From NCBI GenBank assembly GCA_937991555.1, contig CALKHU010000187.1, forward strand, positions 1-11,069: a DNA stretch of 11,069 nucleotides, read 5' to 3'. The translations under genes and the position numbers were made by a program. The first letter of the stretch is position 1. Each line of letters opens with the position of its first letter. Of the stretch, positions 1-7,541 are shown piece after piece. The notes beneath the pieces are model-generated. The model saw only the letters and a program-made list of their open reading frames with translations, ran no database searches and had not been told where the DNA came from. This stretch comes from an uncultured Caulobacter sp. (GTDB lineage: Bacteria; Pseudomonadota; Alphaproteobacteria; Caulobacterales; Caulobacteraceae).

Positions 1-110
1 CCGCTCCGTGGGGGAGCCGGGCGTCCTTTCCGTCGACCGCCGCGCGGGGTCCGCGCGATCTCGGGTGGGCGGGTAGAGCCGCGCGAGGCGGCGGCCGACG
101 GGGTAGGGCA
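1..110. other. Non-coding stretch downstream of recA
   Basis: I see no gene here. The only structure is a short perfect hairpin at 41-57 (CGCGCGG, loop GGT, CCGCGCG). It has no T-rich tail on either strand, so it is not a convincing intrinsic terminator. In many alphaproteobacteria alaS follows recA on the same strand. If so here, this would be its leader, but nothing in the window shows that. Confidence 0.4.
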
Positions 111-143
111 GGGCGCCGGAAGCCGCAGCAGGGGCCGGCGCCC
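111..143 (-). terminator. Candidate hairpin terminator of recA
   Basis: A perfect 9-bp inverted repeat (GGGCGCCGG at 111-119, CCGGCGCCC at 135-143) with a 15-base loop begins about 9 bases past the recA stop codon. The position suits a transcription end. On the minus strand the stem is not followed by a run of T, so it may instead slow polymerase, protect the mRNA 3' end, or do nothing. Confidence 0.3.
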
Positions 144-151
144 GGTCCGGG

Positions 152-1231
<1,080 letters not shown>

Positions 1232-1334
1232 GGGAGTGCGCGTCCTTATTCCACGATTCTGGTCCCGCCCGCGTCGCCTCCGCCGGATTGCGAAAGGACG
1301 CCCTCGCCGAACGCAGGCATCATGTGCACGGTTT

Positions 1335-1361
1335 GTTCCGGTTCGCAATATGTTCTCGTTC
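1335..1361 (-). promoter_or_regulatory. LexA (SOS) operator of recA
   Basis: GTTC occurs at 1341-1344 and again at 1352-1355, separated by exactly seven bases. This is the alphaproteobacterial SOS box (direct repeat GTTC-N7-GTTC), which differs from the CTGT-N8-ACAG box of E. coli. It reads GAAC-N7-GAAC in the direction of recA transcription. Two more GTTC copies flank it at 1335-1338 and 1358-1361, each two bases from the core. LexA bound here would be expected to repress recA until DNA damage. The core match is direct observation; the regulatory role follows from what is known of LexA in Caulobacter and rhizobia. Confidence 0.85.
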
Positions 1362-1621
1362 GCCGATGTCGCTTTTTCGCGAAATGGTTGTCCCCGGTGT
1401 CTTCATCGCGTTCGCGGGGCGGGTTGAAAGCGCTGGTGGAACGACGTGATGCGGGCGCCGAACGCGGCCGCGTGGGCGATCGGGCCATGAGGTCGCGGAC
1501 GGAACGGGCGGCGTGCAAGGCGGCAGCGGGCGTCATCCGCCGAGTCTGGCGCCGTCCAGGAGGAGGGGGGGACAGATTCGTGCAGCGGAAGCGGGCGGAA
1601 AGTCTACGGAAGGGGCGGAAT

Positions 1622-1664
1622 GTCTCGCGTTGTCCCGGGATTATATGTCCCGGGAGTCTCGCGT
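1622..1664. repeat. Nested direct repeat A-B-ttata-B-A
   Basis: Unit A (GTCTCGCGT) is at 1622-1630 and again at 1656-1664. Unit B (TGTCCCGGGA) is at 1631-1640 and 1646-1655. The two halves surround the five bases TTATA. All copies are exact and in the same orientation, so the order is mirrored although the units are not inverted. B contains the palindrome TCCCGGGA, giving two such sites 15 bases apart centre to centre. This could be a binding site for a dimeric regulator or the scar of a small duplication. No gene starts close by, so its role is unknown. Confidence 0.7.
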
Positions 1665-1694
1665 CCGCGGTCGTGCCGCCGTCTCCTCAGGCCG

Positions 1695-1719
1695 CCCTTC
1701 TTCCGCCAGCGGAGAAGGG
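1695..1719. repeat. Small intergenic hairpin repeat
   Basis: CCCTTCT at 1695-1701 pairs with AGAAGGG at 1713-1719, and CCGC at 1703-1706 pairs with GCGG at 1709-1712. This gives an 11-bp stem with one bulged T and a two-base loop. A similar but less regular CCCTT...AAGGG arrangement lies in the bla/trmJ intergenic gap near 8581-8605. It looks like a member of a short palindromic intergenic repeat family, which is inference from two loosely similar copies. Confidence 0.5.
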
Positions 1720-1725
1720 GGGCTA

Positions 1726-1870
1726 CCCTTCCATCTCATGGATGTCAGCGTGCCGGCCGATCCGGGTTGTTCAAGGACGGGCCTGCGGCCCGCCGCAGCG
1801 CGGCCGCGCGAGAGCGCGGTCCTTGAGCAACCCGGATCGACCGGCGATCGTCTCGCCATGAGATGAAGGG
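1726..1870. repeat. 145-base imperfect palindrome
   Basis: The inner arms, 1752-1778 and 1819-1845, match over 27 positions with one mismatch and one G-T pair. The outer arms, 1726-1741 and 1856-1870, match over 15 pairs with one bulged C. Between inner and outer arms is an unpaired bubble of about ten bases on each side. The 40-base centre folds further: CTGCGG at 1783-1788 with CCGCAG at 1793-1798, and CGCG at 1807-1810 with CGCG at 1815-1818. No open frame here encodes a plausible protein. It may be a MITE-like or REP-like mobile palindrome, a structured RNA, or a transcription barrier between recA and the block at 1948-3318. No target-site duplication is obvious at the ends. Confidence 0.8.
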
Positions 1871-1947
1871 CGTCGTGGGGCCCACCGGTGGACGCCGCAG
1901 GGTGCCGGTGGCGCCCGCCGAAGACGCTGGGCACCTCCTTTGTCGGC

Positions 1948-2262
1948 CTACTGCTGCCTCTTGTGCTTCCGCTTCAGAACCCAGGCCGCAATCGCTATCG
2001 AGAGGCCGACCGCTACCCCGATCATCAAGGACGGAATGAGCGCGAATCTATCGAATCCCAGCGATAGAAGCGTGTAGGCAACTACGCCGGTCGACGCAGC
2101 CATCAATGCCGCGAGGCCAACGCTCAGCCCTTTCTGAAAGTCCATGTTGCCCTCGGGGCTATTGTTCTGGGCGAGCCTTGCGCATTTCGAGCACGAGAGG
2201 AAGTGCGCGTTGGCGAGCTGAGTAATTCGGCGCGCGGCGGCCTGGCAATGGGACGCATTCAT
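1948..2262 (-). CDS. Small two-helix membrane protein, HxxxCxxC motif
   Basis: I do not recognise this 104-residue protein. Residues 20-27 read HFLSCSKC, an H-x3-C-x2-C pattern like that of zinc-binding anti-sigma (zf-HC2) domains, with an additional His-Cys pair at 5-6. Two hydrophobic stretches follow, at about 46-70 and 73-94. The protein ends in a basic tail (KRKHKRQQ), which would place the C-terminus in the cytoplasm under the positive-inside rule. The start is uncertain. ATG at 2260-2262 has no clear ribosome site, but the N-terminal codons show strong G/C third-position bias typical of coding DNA. An internal ATG at 2143-2145 has GAGGG four bases upstream and would give a 65-residue protein without the Cys motif. 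No sigma factor gene is adjacent, so an anti-sigma role is only a guess. It lies 33 bases downstream of the broken acetyltransferase gene. Confidence 0.65.
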   Translation of the reverse strand: MNASHCQAAARRITQLANAHFLSCSKCARLAQNNSPEGNMDFQKGLSVGLAALMAASTGVVAYTLLSLGFDRFALIPSLMIGVAVGLSIAIAAWVLKRKHKRQQ

Positions 2263-2295
2263 TCAGTCCGGGTCGTCGGACCATACCCAGTATTG

Positions 2296-2739
2296 CTACC
2301 GCCGGTACTGGATGAACCCGCTGTTCTTCGCCACGCGATCATAGAGCACCCGCGCGCCGGCGTTCGTCTCGTGGGTGAGCCAGTAGACGCGCGCCGCGCC
2401 GGCCGCGTCGGCGGCGGCGTAGACGGCCTCGATCAGCGCCCTGCCGACGCCGCCGGCGCTGGCGTCCGGATCGACGAACAGGTCCTCGAGGTAGCAATAG
2501 GGGCCCACCGCCCAGGTGGCCGGGTGCAGCACATAGTGGGTCAGGCCGATCGGGCCGTCGTCGGCGTCGACGGCGACGAGGCCGAATACCGGGAAGGCCG
2601 GGTCCAGCAGCCGGGTCCAGGTGACCTCGCTGACCGCCGGATCGAGCGCGCTCTAGTAGAAGGCCAGGTAACCGGCCCACAGCCGGTCCCAGGCGGGCCG
2701 GTCCGAAACGCCGAGAGGGCGGACGGTCGGGTCAGGCAT
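2296..2739 (-). pseudogene. GNAT N-acetyltransferase broken by an in-frame TAG
   Basis: An ATG at 2737-2739, preceded by GAGG at six bases, opens a frame of 147 residues interrupted only by TAG at codon 29 (2653-2655). Both sides read as one GNAT family acetyltransferase. The N-terminus is a typical MPDPTVRPLGVSDRPAW followed by LWAGYLAFY just before the stop. After it come SALDPAVSEVTWTRLLDP, the beta4 strand YCYLEDLFVDP, an acetyl-CoA loop-like GGVGRALI, and the C-terminal WLTHETNAGARVLYDRV and SGFIQYRR. Relatives usually have E, Q or K at the stop position, so GAG or CAG to TAG by one base change is the simplest cause. A truncated product could in principle start at an internal ATG (2530-2532) but would lack half the fold. 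The intact family acetylates small molecules or peptides from acetyl-CoA; the substrate is unknown. Suppression or a sequencing error would restore the gene. Confidence 0.85.
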
Positions 2740-2805
2740 GAACGGCCTCAGCGATATAGGGCGTGCGGTTAGTCAGAAGGTGGAACGGCGAACCTCGCAA
2801 ACTTC

Positions 2806-3318
2806 TCAGGGCCTCGCTTTCGTAGCCTCCGAAGGAGATACGCGAGCATCGGCGAGCGAAAGAAACTGAGCGACACCGTAGAAGTCGTAGCTGTTCGGAG
2901 TGGCCTGTCCGCAGTACTGCGCGAACTTGGTCCAATTGCGCGGATCCGAGACGGTCTGCGCCTCACTCGCCTCTAAATGTCCGAGCATATTGCCGTCGCC
3001 GTCGAAGAAATCCTGCCACGCGAGTTTGTAGGACTTCTTGGCGCAGTCCACTCGAAAGGCGAACGCGATTGCCGCTGCGCGCTGTCCGGCCATAGGCCAC
3101 CCCGCACCCACAATCTTCTGAATGATTATCACATCCCTTAGATCGCCTCGTAACACCCGAATGGAAGAGAACTCTCCGGCGACCCCAACGTCTGCCGCTA
3201 CGAATTGGCCTCCGGCTTTGGACAGGTCGAGACTCGGGACGAGTTTGTCGCCGGCAGCGTCGTTCTCAGCGCAACTCAGCAGGACAGGCAGTGCAGCCAG
3301 GAGCGGGATGCTTTTCAT
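2806..3318 (-). CDS. Putative lipoprotein of unknown function
   Basis: The product is 170 residues. It begins with a short signal peptide ending in lipobox LLSC, so Cys16 would be lipidated. Residue +2 is Ala rather than Asp, which fits release to the outer membrane. The mature part has alternating beta-type stretches and two cysteines (C92 in FRVDC, C136 in FAQYCG) that could form a disulfide in the periplasm. A DC motif mid-protein, then an aromatic-rich strand, a Trp-containing turn (W129) and a late Cys, recalls the surface-adhesin E-like family, but the resemblance is loose and I do not claim it. The ribosome site is weak (GAGAG about 11 bases upstream). The DNA is clearly less GC-rich than its neighbours: I count 29 G+C among the 60 bases at 3121-3180. 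That suggests recent acquisition. It ends 66 bases before the broken acetyltransferase gene. Confidence 0.75.
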   Translation of the reverse strand: MKSIPLLAALPVLLSCAENDAAGDKLVPSLDLSKAGGQFVAADVGVAGEFSSIRVLRGDLRDVIIIQKIVGAGWPMAGQRAAAIAFAFRVDCAKKSYKLAWQDFFDGDGNMLGHLEASEAQTVSDPRNWTKFAQYCGQATPNSYDFYGVAQFLSLADARVSPSEATKARP

Positions 3319-3531
3319 CGGTTAGGGCGCTCTCGAACTTGAAGCAAGCCGGCCGGAAAGGCACAGCGCCCTTCAGTTGCTCGCGCATCATCGAAAGGCG
3401 TGCGAGCCTAGAACTCGAAGGCGCTGGACTCAATCGGAGGTCAATGTCCGTAGGGACGTGACATGGGCAGGCCCAGTTTCGATGGATCGGCCGGTCGCCC
3501 GTCGGCCGCCAATTTGTTGGCCGGAGATACG
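3319..3531. other. Intergenic region upstream of the lipoprotein gene
   Basis: I see no gene here. Frames open on both strands have no recognisable product and run into icd or the lipoprotein gene in the wrong register. The lipoprotein promoter should lie here. One weak possibility on the minus strand is TTGAGT, 14 bases, TTCTAG (about 3400-3430), which I would not rely on. That TTGAGT carries a GAGTC, a GANTC site for the CcrM methylase common in this group. Confidence 0.4.
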
Positions 3532-3568
3532 TAAAGGGCGGATCCCCGGTTTCGCCGCGGTCCGCCCT
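3532..3568 (-). terminator. Intrinsic terminator of icd
   Basis: AGGGCGGA at 3535-3542 pairs perfectly with TCCGCCCT at 3561-3568. On the minus strand the stem is followed by TTTACG, a short T tract. It lies about 62 bases past the icd stop codon. Stem, position and T tract together make this the best intrinsic terminator in the window. Confidence 0.6.
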
Positions 3569-3590
3569 ATCGATCGTCAGCAGGACACTT

Positions 3591-3623
3591 GGGGACACGC
3601 GCCGCTGCGCGGAGCATGTCCCC
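3591..3623 (-). other. Hairpin just after the icd stop codon
   Basis: GGGGACA at 3591-3597 pairs with TGTCCCC at 3617-3623, and inside it CGCGC at 3598-3602 pairs with GCGCG at 3607-3611, with a five-base bulge on one side. It starts seven bases after the icd stop. With no T run after it, it is more likely an mRNA 3'-end stabiliser or pause site than a terminator. The next hairpin (3532-3568) does have a T tract. Confidence 0.4.
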
Positions 3624-3629
3624 GAACGC

Positions 3630-4844
3630 TTACGCCGCCATCGCGATCTTCAGGTTCTCGTCGATCTTGTCGAGGAAGCCTTCGGTGGTCAGCCAGCCCT
3701 GCTTGTCGCCGACCAGGAGCGCCAGGTCCTTGGTCATGAAGCCGGCCTCGACGGTATCGATGCAGACCTTCTCCAGGGTGGCGGCGAACTTCGCCAGCTC
3801 GGCGTTATCGTCGAGCTTGGCGCGGTGAGCGAGGCCGCGGGTCCAGGCGAAGATCGAGGCGATCGAGTTGGTCGAGGTCGACTCGCCCTTCTGGTGCTGG
3901 CGGTAGTGGCGGGTGACGGTGCCGTGGGCGGCCTCGGCCTCGACGGTCTTGCCGTCCGGGGTCATCAGCACCGAGGTCATCAGGCCCAGCGAGCCGAAGC
4001 CCTGGGCGACGATGTCCGACTGCACGTCGCCGTCGTAGTTCTTGCAGGCCCAGACGTAGCCGCCCGACCACTTCAGCGCCGAGGCGACCATGTCGTCGAT
4101 CAGGCGGTGCTCGTAGACGCCGCCGAACTCGGCGAACTTCTCCTTGTAGTGCTCGTCGAACACCTCCTGGAAGATGTCCTTGAAGCGGCCGTCATAGGCC
4201 TTGAGGATGGTGTTCTTGGTCGACAGGTAGACCGGGTACTTGCGGGCCAGGCCGTAGGCGAACGAGGCGTGGGCGAACTCGCGGATCGACTCGTCGAGGT
4301 TGTACATGGCCATGGCGACGCCCGAGCCCGGGGCCTGGAAGACTTCGTGCTCGATGGTCTGGCCGTCCTCGCCGACGAACTTGATGGTCAGCGTGCCCTT
4401 GCCGGGGAAGCGGAAGTCCGTGGCGCGGTACTGGTCGCCGAAGGCGTGGCGGCCGACGATGATCGGCTGGGTCCAGCCCGGCACCAGCCGCGGGACGTTC
4501 TGGCAGATGATCGGCTCGCGGAAGATCACGCCGCCCAGGATGTTGCGGATGGTGCCGTTCGGCGACTTCCACATCTTCTTGAGGCCGAACTCCTCCACCC
4601 GGGCCTCGTCCGGCGTGATGGTGGCGCACTTGACGGCGACGCCGTGCTTTTTGGTGGCGTTGGCGGCGTCGATGGTGACCTGGTCGTCGGTCGCGTCGCG
4701 GTTCTCGACCGAGAGGTCGTAGTAGTCGAGCTCGAGGTCGAGGTACGGGAAGATCAGCTTGTCCTTGATGAGCTTCCAGATGATGCGGGTCATCTCGTCG
4801 CCGTCCATGTCGACGACGGGATTGGCGACCTTGATCTTGGCCAT
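3630..4844 (-). CDS. icd: NADP-dependent isocitrate dehydrogenase
   Basis: It converts isocitrate and NADP+ to 2-oxoglutarate, CO2 and NADPH in the TCA cycle, in the cytoplasm. The 404-residue protein belongs to the homodimeric, eukaryote-like IDH type and aligns with human IDH1 with little shift. Visible are substrate residues S94 (SPNGTIR), R100, R109 and R132 (the position mutated in human tumours), Y139 in GDQYRATDF, K210 (STKNT), metal ligands D250, D273 and D277 (YDGDVQSD), and the NADP 2'-phosphate contacts R312-H313 in AHGTVTRHY. All key residues are present. The start MAKIKVANP is the family's usual one, with GGAG about 10 bases upstream. It is transcribed divergently from the histidine kinase across about 200 bases and ends at two hairpins. 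Confidence 0.97.
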   Translation of the reverse strand: MAKIKVANPVVDMDGDEMTRIIWKLIKDKLIFPYLDLELDYYDLSVENRDATDDQVTIDAANATKKHGVAVKCATITPDEARVEEFGLKKMWKSPNGTIRNILGGVIFREPIICQNVPRLVPGWTQPIIVGRHAFGDQYRATDFRFPGKGTLTIKFVGEDGQTIEHEVFQAPGSGVAMAMYNLDESIREFAHASFAYGLARKYPVYLSTKNTILKAYDGRFKDIFQEVFDEHYKEKFAEFGGVYEHRLIDDMVASALKWSGGYVWACKNYDGDVQSDIVAQGFGSLGLMTSVLMTPDGKTVEAEAAHGTVTRHYRQHQKGESTSTNSIASIFAWTRGLAHRAKLDDNAELAKFAATLEKVCIDTVEAGFMTKDLALLVGDKQGWLTTEGFLDKIDENLKIAMAA

Positions 4845-5045
4845 GGGGGAGTGTCTCCGTTGAGGCGCGTCCGGGCCGCACGGCGCACAGGGCCGTACGG
4901 GGCGCGCGGGCGGGGACGGCTATAGCCTCTGGCGGCAGGCCGGAGAAGGCCGTTTCGTCAACGCTGCCGCCCGGGGCGCCCAAATCAACCGCCTGTTCAG
5001 GGATCGTCGTTAAGGCTGTCGGCTCCGGGAGAGGGCCACCCACGC
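4845..5045. promoter_or_regulatory. Divergent promoter region, icd and hybrid kinase
   Basis: These 201 bases separate two divergent start codons, so promoters for both genes must lie here. A palindromic GGCTATAGCC at 4918-4927 can supply a TATAGC -10 on the minus strand, about 75 bases from the icd start, but its -35 at standard spacing (TTCTCC) is poor. A consensus-like TTGACG on the minus strand at 4956-4961 lies too far away (about 30 bases) to pair with it. For the kinase I see only GGAGAGGG (5028-5035), about 10 bases before the ATG, as ribosome site. The exact promoters remain unassigned. Confidence 0.35.
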
Positions 5046-7541
5046 ATGACGTCCGTCGAAAAGCCGCTTGCACGAAAGCTGCTGGCCATCGTCGTGGTGC
5101 TGTCGATCCTGGTCACCGGCCTCGCCAGCGCAGCGACCTTCGCCTTCGTCCAGCGCGCCTCGATGACGCGCCAGGTGGCCAACCTGCAGATCTACCTCAA
5201 GGAACGGGCGGCGGCCGAGGACCGGCTGTTCTCCGACCTGGTCAAGGTCCACGCCGACGCCAGCGACGCCCTGTACCGCCGGATGGAACGGGTCAGGGGG
5301 CCGGGGCTCGACGCCCAGTTCGACCGTCTGTTCCCGCTGCAGCCCGACGGCACCCGCCGCTCGGCGCCGGCCCTGTTCGACGGCCATTCCCACGGGGACA
5401 GCGGCTACATGTACGGCATGGCCGCCTTCATCGCGAACGGCGCCGACGTGACGCGCGACGAGAAGGCCTTCCTGGTCGCCGCGCTGCAGGTCACGGCGAT
5501 GGTCGGCGAGGCCCAGCACTCGCGCTACGACAACTTCTATCTGTTCACCACCGACAACCGGCTGGTGATGTTCGGGCCCGACCGGGACGACAGACTGCTC
5601 TACTACCGCCAGCAGGCCCCGGCGAACTTCGACTTCCAGAAGGAAGAGATGACCGAGATCACCCGCCCGGGCGTCAATCCGGGGCGGACGATGCGCTGCA
5701 CCAAGCTGCGCAAGCTGCTCAGCGACCCGACCGGCAAGGCCCTGACCACCGGCTGCATGACCCCGGTCGACGTCGACGGTCGCCACGTCGGGGCCTGGGG
5801 CACCACCATCGCCCTCGACAGCTACCTGATGGAGGCGGTCAGCAACTCCATCCAGGGCGCCGAGAACCTGATCGTGTCGAGCGACGGCGAACTGATCGCC
5901 GCGCCGGGCATGGGCACCCGCGGCATCGTGTCCCCGGCCGAACTCACGGTCGAAGAGCAGCGCCGCGACGTCCCCGGCCTGGTCCGTGAGATCCGCGCCC
6001 GCGGCGGCGAGGCCGGCGCCTTCGAGCACGACGGCCGGGTGGTCGCCTACGGCCATCTGAAGGAGCCGGACTGGTACTTCGTGATGCAGCTGCCGTCGTC
6101 GGACATCGCCTGGACGGCGGCGAAGACGGCCTCCTGGGTGCTGCTGTTCGGTCTGATCGGGATCGTGGTGCAGGCGGTGCTGCTCTATCGCATCGTCGGG
6201 CGCGAGGTGGTGGAGCCGCTCGAGACCCTGACGCAGGCCCACGCCATCGGCCTGCCGGCCGCGGCGGCCTGCGTGATGGGCCGGCGCGACGAGATCGGGT
6301 CGCTGGCGCGGATGCTCGACGGCCAGCGGAGCCGCAACGAGGATCTGCTGCGGTCGCTCGAGGACCGGGTCGCCGCCCGCACCGCCGAGCTGGAGCGGGC
6401 CAACCGCGCCAAGTCCACGTTCCTGGCGAACATGAGCCATGAGCTGCGCACGCCGCTCAACGGCGTCATCGCCCTGACCGACCAGCTGGCCGAGACCGAC
6501 GACCAGACCCGCCGCCGCGAGCTGGCCGCCCTGGTGTCGTCCTCGGGCCGCCTTCTGGAGGAGGTGCTGAGCGACGTGCTCGACGTCTCCAAGATCGAGG
6601 CGGGCGAATTCCGGCTGTCGCCGGCCCCGTTCGACCTGACCGCCACCGTGTCGGCCATCGCCGACCTGCATCGCGCGGCCGCCGAGGCCAAGGGCCTGAC
6701 CATGGACTGGGCCATCGACCCGGCCGTGCGCGGGGTCTGGCTCGGAGATTCGGGACGCATCGCGCAGATCCTGTCCAACCTGCTCGCCAACGCCGTGAAG
6801 TTCACCGAGGCCGGCGGCGTGTCGCTGCGGGTGGACCGGGTCGAGGACGGTCTCCGCTTCGTGGTCAGCGACACCGGCATGGGCTTCGACGATGCCGTGC
6901 GCGAACGGCTGTTCCGGCGGTTCGAGCAGGCCGACGACTCCATCACCCGCCGCTTCGGGGGCACGGGCCTGGGCCTGTCGATCTGCGCCGCCCTGACCGG
7001 GATGATGGGCGGGGAGATCGAGGCGGCGGGCGCGCCGGGGGAGGGGGCGACTTTCACCGTGCGCCTGCCGCTGCCGCGCGCGGCCGCCGTGCGCGAGGAG
7101 CGCGCCGCTCCGGTCGCCGACGTGGCCGCGCTGAAGGGCATGAAGGTCCTGATGGCCGAGGACCACCCGACCAACCAGAAGGTCGTGCAGATCATCCTCG
7201 ACCCGTTCGGCGTCGACCTGACCATCGTCTGCAACGGCGAGGAGGCGGTCGCGGCCTGGAGCGAGGGCCGGTTCGACGCGGTGCTGATGGACATGCAGAT
7301 GCCGGTGATGGACGGTCTCACCGCCACCCGGGCCATCCGCGCCCGGGAAGCCGCCGAGGGGCGCCGCCGGGCGCTGGTCGTCATGCTGACCGCCAACGCC
7401 ATGGACGAGCATGTCGAGGCGGCGCACGCCGCCGGGGCGGACCTGCACATCGCCAAGCCGCTGCGTCCCGCCCAGCTGGTCGCCGCCCTAGCGGCGGCGC
7501 GGGAAACCGACGAGGCTCCGGCCAGCGCGCTGGCCAGCTAG
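5046..7541 (+). CDS. Membrane hybrid sensor histidine kinase
   Basis: The product is 831 residues. It has TM1 at about 11-33, a large periplasmic sensor at about 35-355, TM2 at about 361-382, a HAMP-like linker to about 430 (VVEPLETL, then RRDEIGSLARMLDGQ), a short coiled coil (430-455), HisKA with phosphoacceptor H465 in FLANMSHELRTPLNG, and HATPase_c. The ATPase shows its N box (N582), G1 DTGMGF (609-614), F box and G2 GGTGLGLS. A C-terminal receiver domain (about 699-818) has acidic pair E705-D706, acceptor D749 in LMDMQMPVMDG, T782 and K804. Every catalytic residue is present. The sensor part looks cache-like (a flavodoxin-poor alpha/beta segment ending NLIVSSDGELIAAPG) and has two periplasmic cysteines (C218, C237). 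There is no Hpt domain or separate response regulator nearby, so phosphate must pass to partners elsewhere. The signal sensed is unknown. It is not CckA, which is organised around PAS domains. Confidence 0.93.
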   Translation: MTSVEKPLARKLLAIVVVLSILVTGLASAATFAFVQRASMTRQVANLQIYLKERAAAEDRLFSDLVKVHADASDALYRRMERVRGPGLDAQFDRLFPLQPDGTRRSAPALFDGHSHGDSGYMYGMAAFIANGADVTRDEKAFLVAALQVTAMVGEAQHSRYDNFYLFTTDNRLVMFGPDRDDRLLYYRQQAPANFDFQKEEMTEITRPGVNPGRTMRCTKLRKLLSDPTGKALTTGCMTPVDVDGRHVGAWGTTIALDSYLMEAVSNSIQGAENLIVSSDGELIAAPGMGTRGIVSPAELTVEEQRRDVPGLVREIRARGGEAGAFEHDGRVVAYGHLKEPDWYFVMQLPSSDIAWTAAKTASWVLLFGLIGIVVQAVLLYRIVGREVVEPLETLTQAHAIGLPAAAACVMGRRDEIGSLARMLDGQRSRNEDLLRSLEDRVAARTAELERANRAKSTFLANMSHELRTPLNGVIALTDQLAETDDQTRRRELAALVSSSGRLLEEVLSDVLDVSKIEAGEFRLSPAPFDLTATVSAIADLHRAAAEAKGLTMDWAIDPAVRGVWLGDSGRIAQILSNLLANAVKFTEAGGVSLRVDRVEDGLRFVVSDTGMGFDDAVRERLFRRFEQADDSITRRFGGTGLGLSICAALTGMMGGEIEAAGAPGEGATFTVRLPLPRAAAVREERAAPVADVAALKGMKVLMAEDHPTNQKVVQIILDPFGVDLTIVCNGEEAVAAWSEGRFDAVLMDMQMPVMDGLTATRAIRAREAAEGRRRALVVMLTANAMDEHVEAAHAAGADLHIAKPLRPAQLVAALAAARETDEAPASALAS

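Larger units (their letters stand above)
1232..1947. other. Long intergenic region upstream of recA
   Basis: About 700 bases without a credible gene. Several frames are open, but none has a recognisable product or a good ribosome site; they look like by-products of high GC. From recA outward it holds the recA leader and LexA box (1335-1361), a purine-rich stretch near 1555-1620 with no structure I can name, a nested direct repeat (1622-1664), a hairpin (1695-1719), and a 145-base palindrome (1726-1870). A small hairpin at 1900-1916 (GGGTGCC, loop GGT, GGCGCCC, one G-T pair) lies about 30 bases past the stop of the 1948-2262 gene. It lacks a T run. I could not assign a convincing -35/-10 pair for recA. 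Confidence 0.6.

Noticed and set aside
1246..1536. A 96-codon open frame on the minus strand over the recA leader
   Set aside because: It covers the LexA box, is rich in Arg and Pro like other GC-driven frames, and has no recognisable domain or ribosome site.
2339..2680. A 113-codon frame overlapping the GNAT gene on the same strand
   Set aside because: It is out of frame with the GNAT-like sequence and arginine-rich; the interrupted frame explains the region better.
3266..3598. A 110-codon minus-strand frame upstream of the lipoprotein gene
   Set aside because: It starts inside the icd terminator region, overlaps the lipoprotein start out of frame, and shows no family features.
4956..4961. 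TTGACG as -35 of the icd promoter
   Set aside because: The nearest -10-like sequence (TATAGC) is about 30 bases away, too far for any usual sigma-70 spacing.
5010..7448. An 812-codon open frame opposite the histidine kinase
   Set aside because: Its composition (long runs of Gly, Ala, Arg, His, Asp) is the reverse shadow of a high-GC gene. The plus-strand frame has all kinase and receiver motifs.
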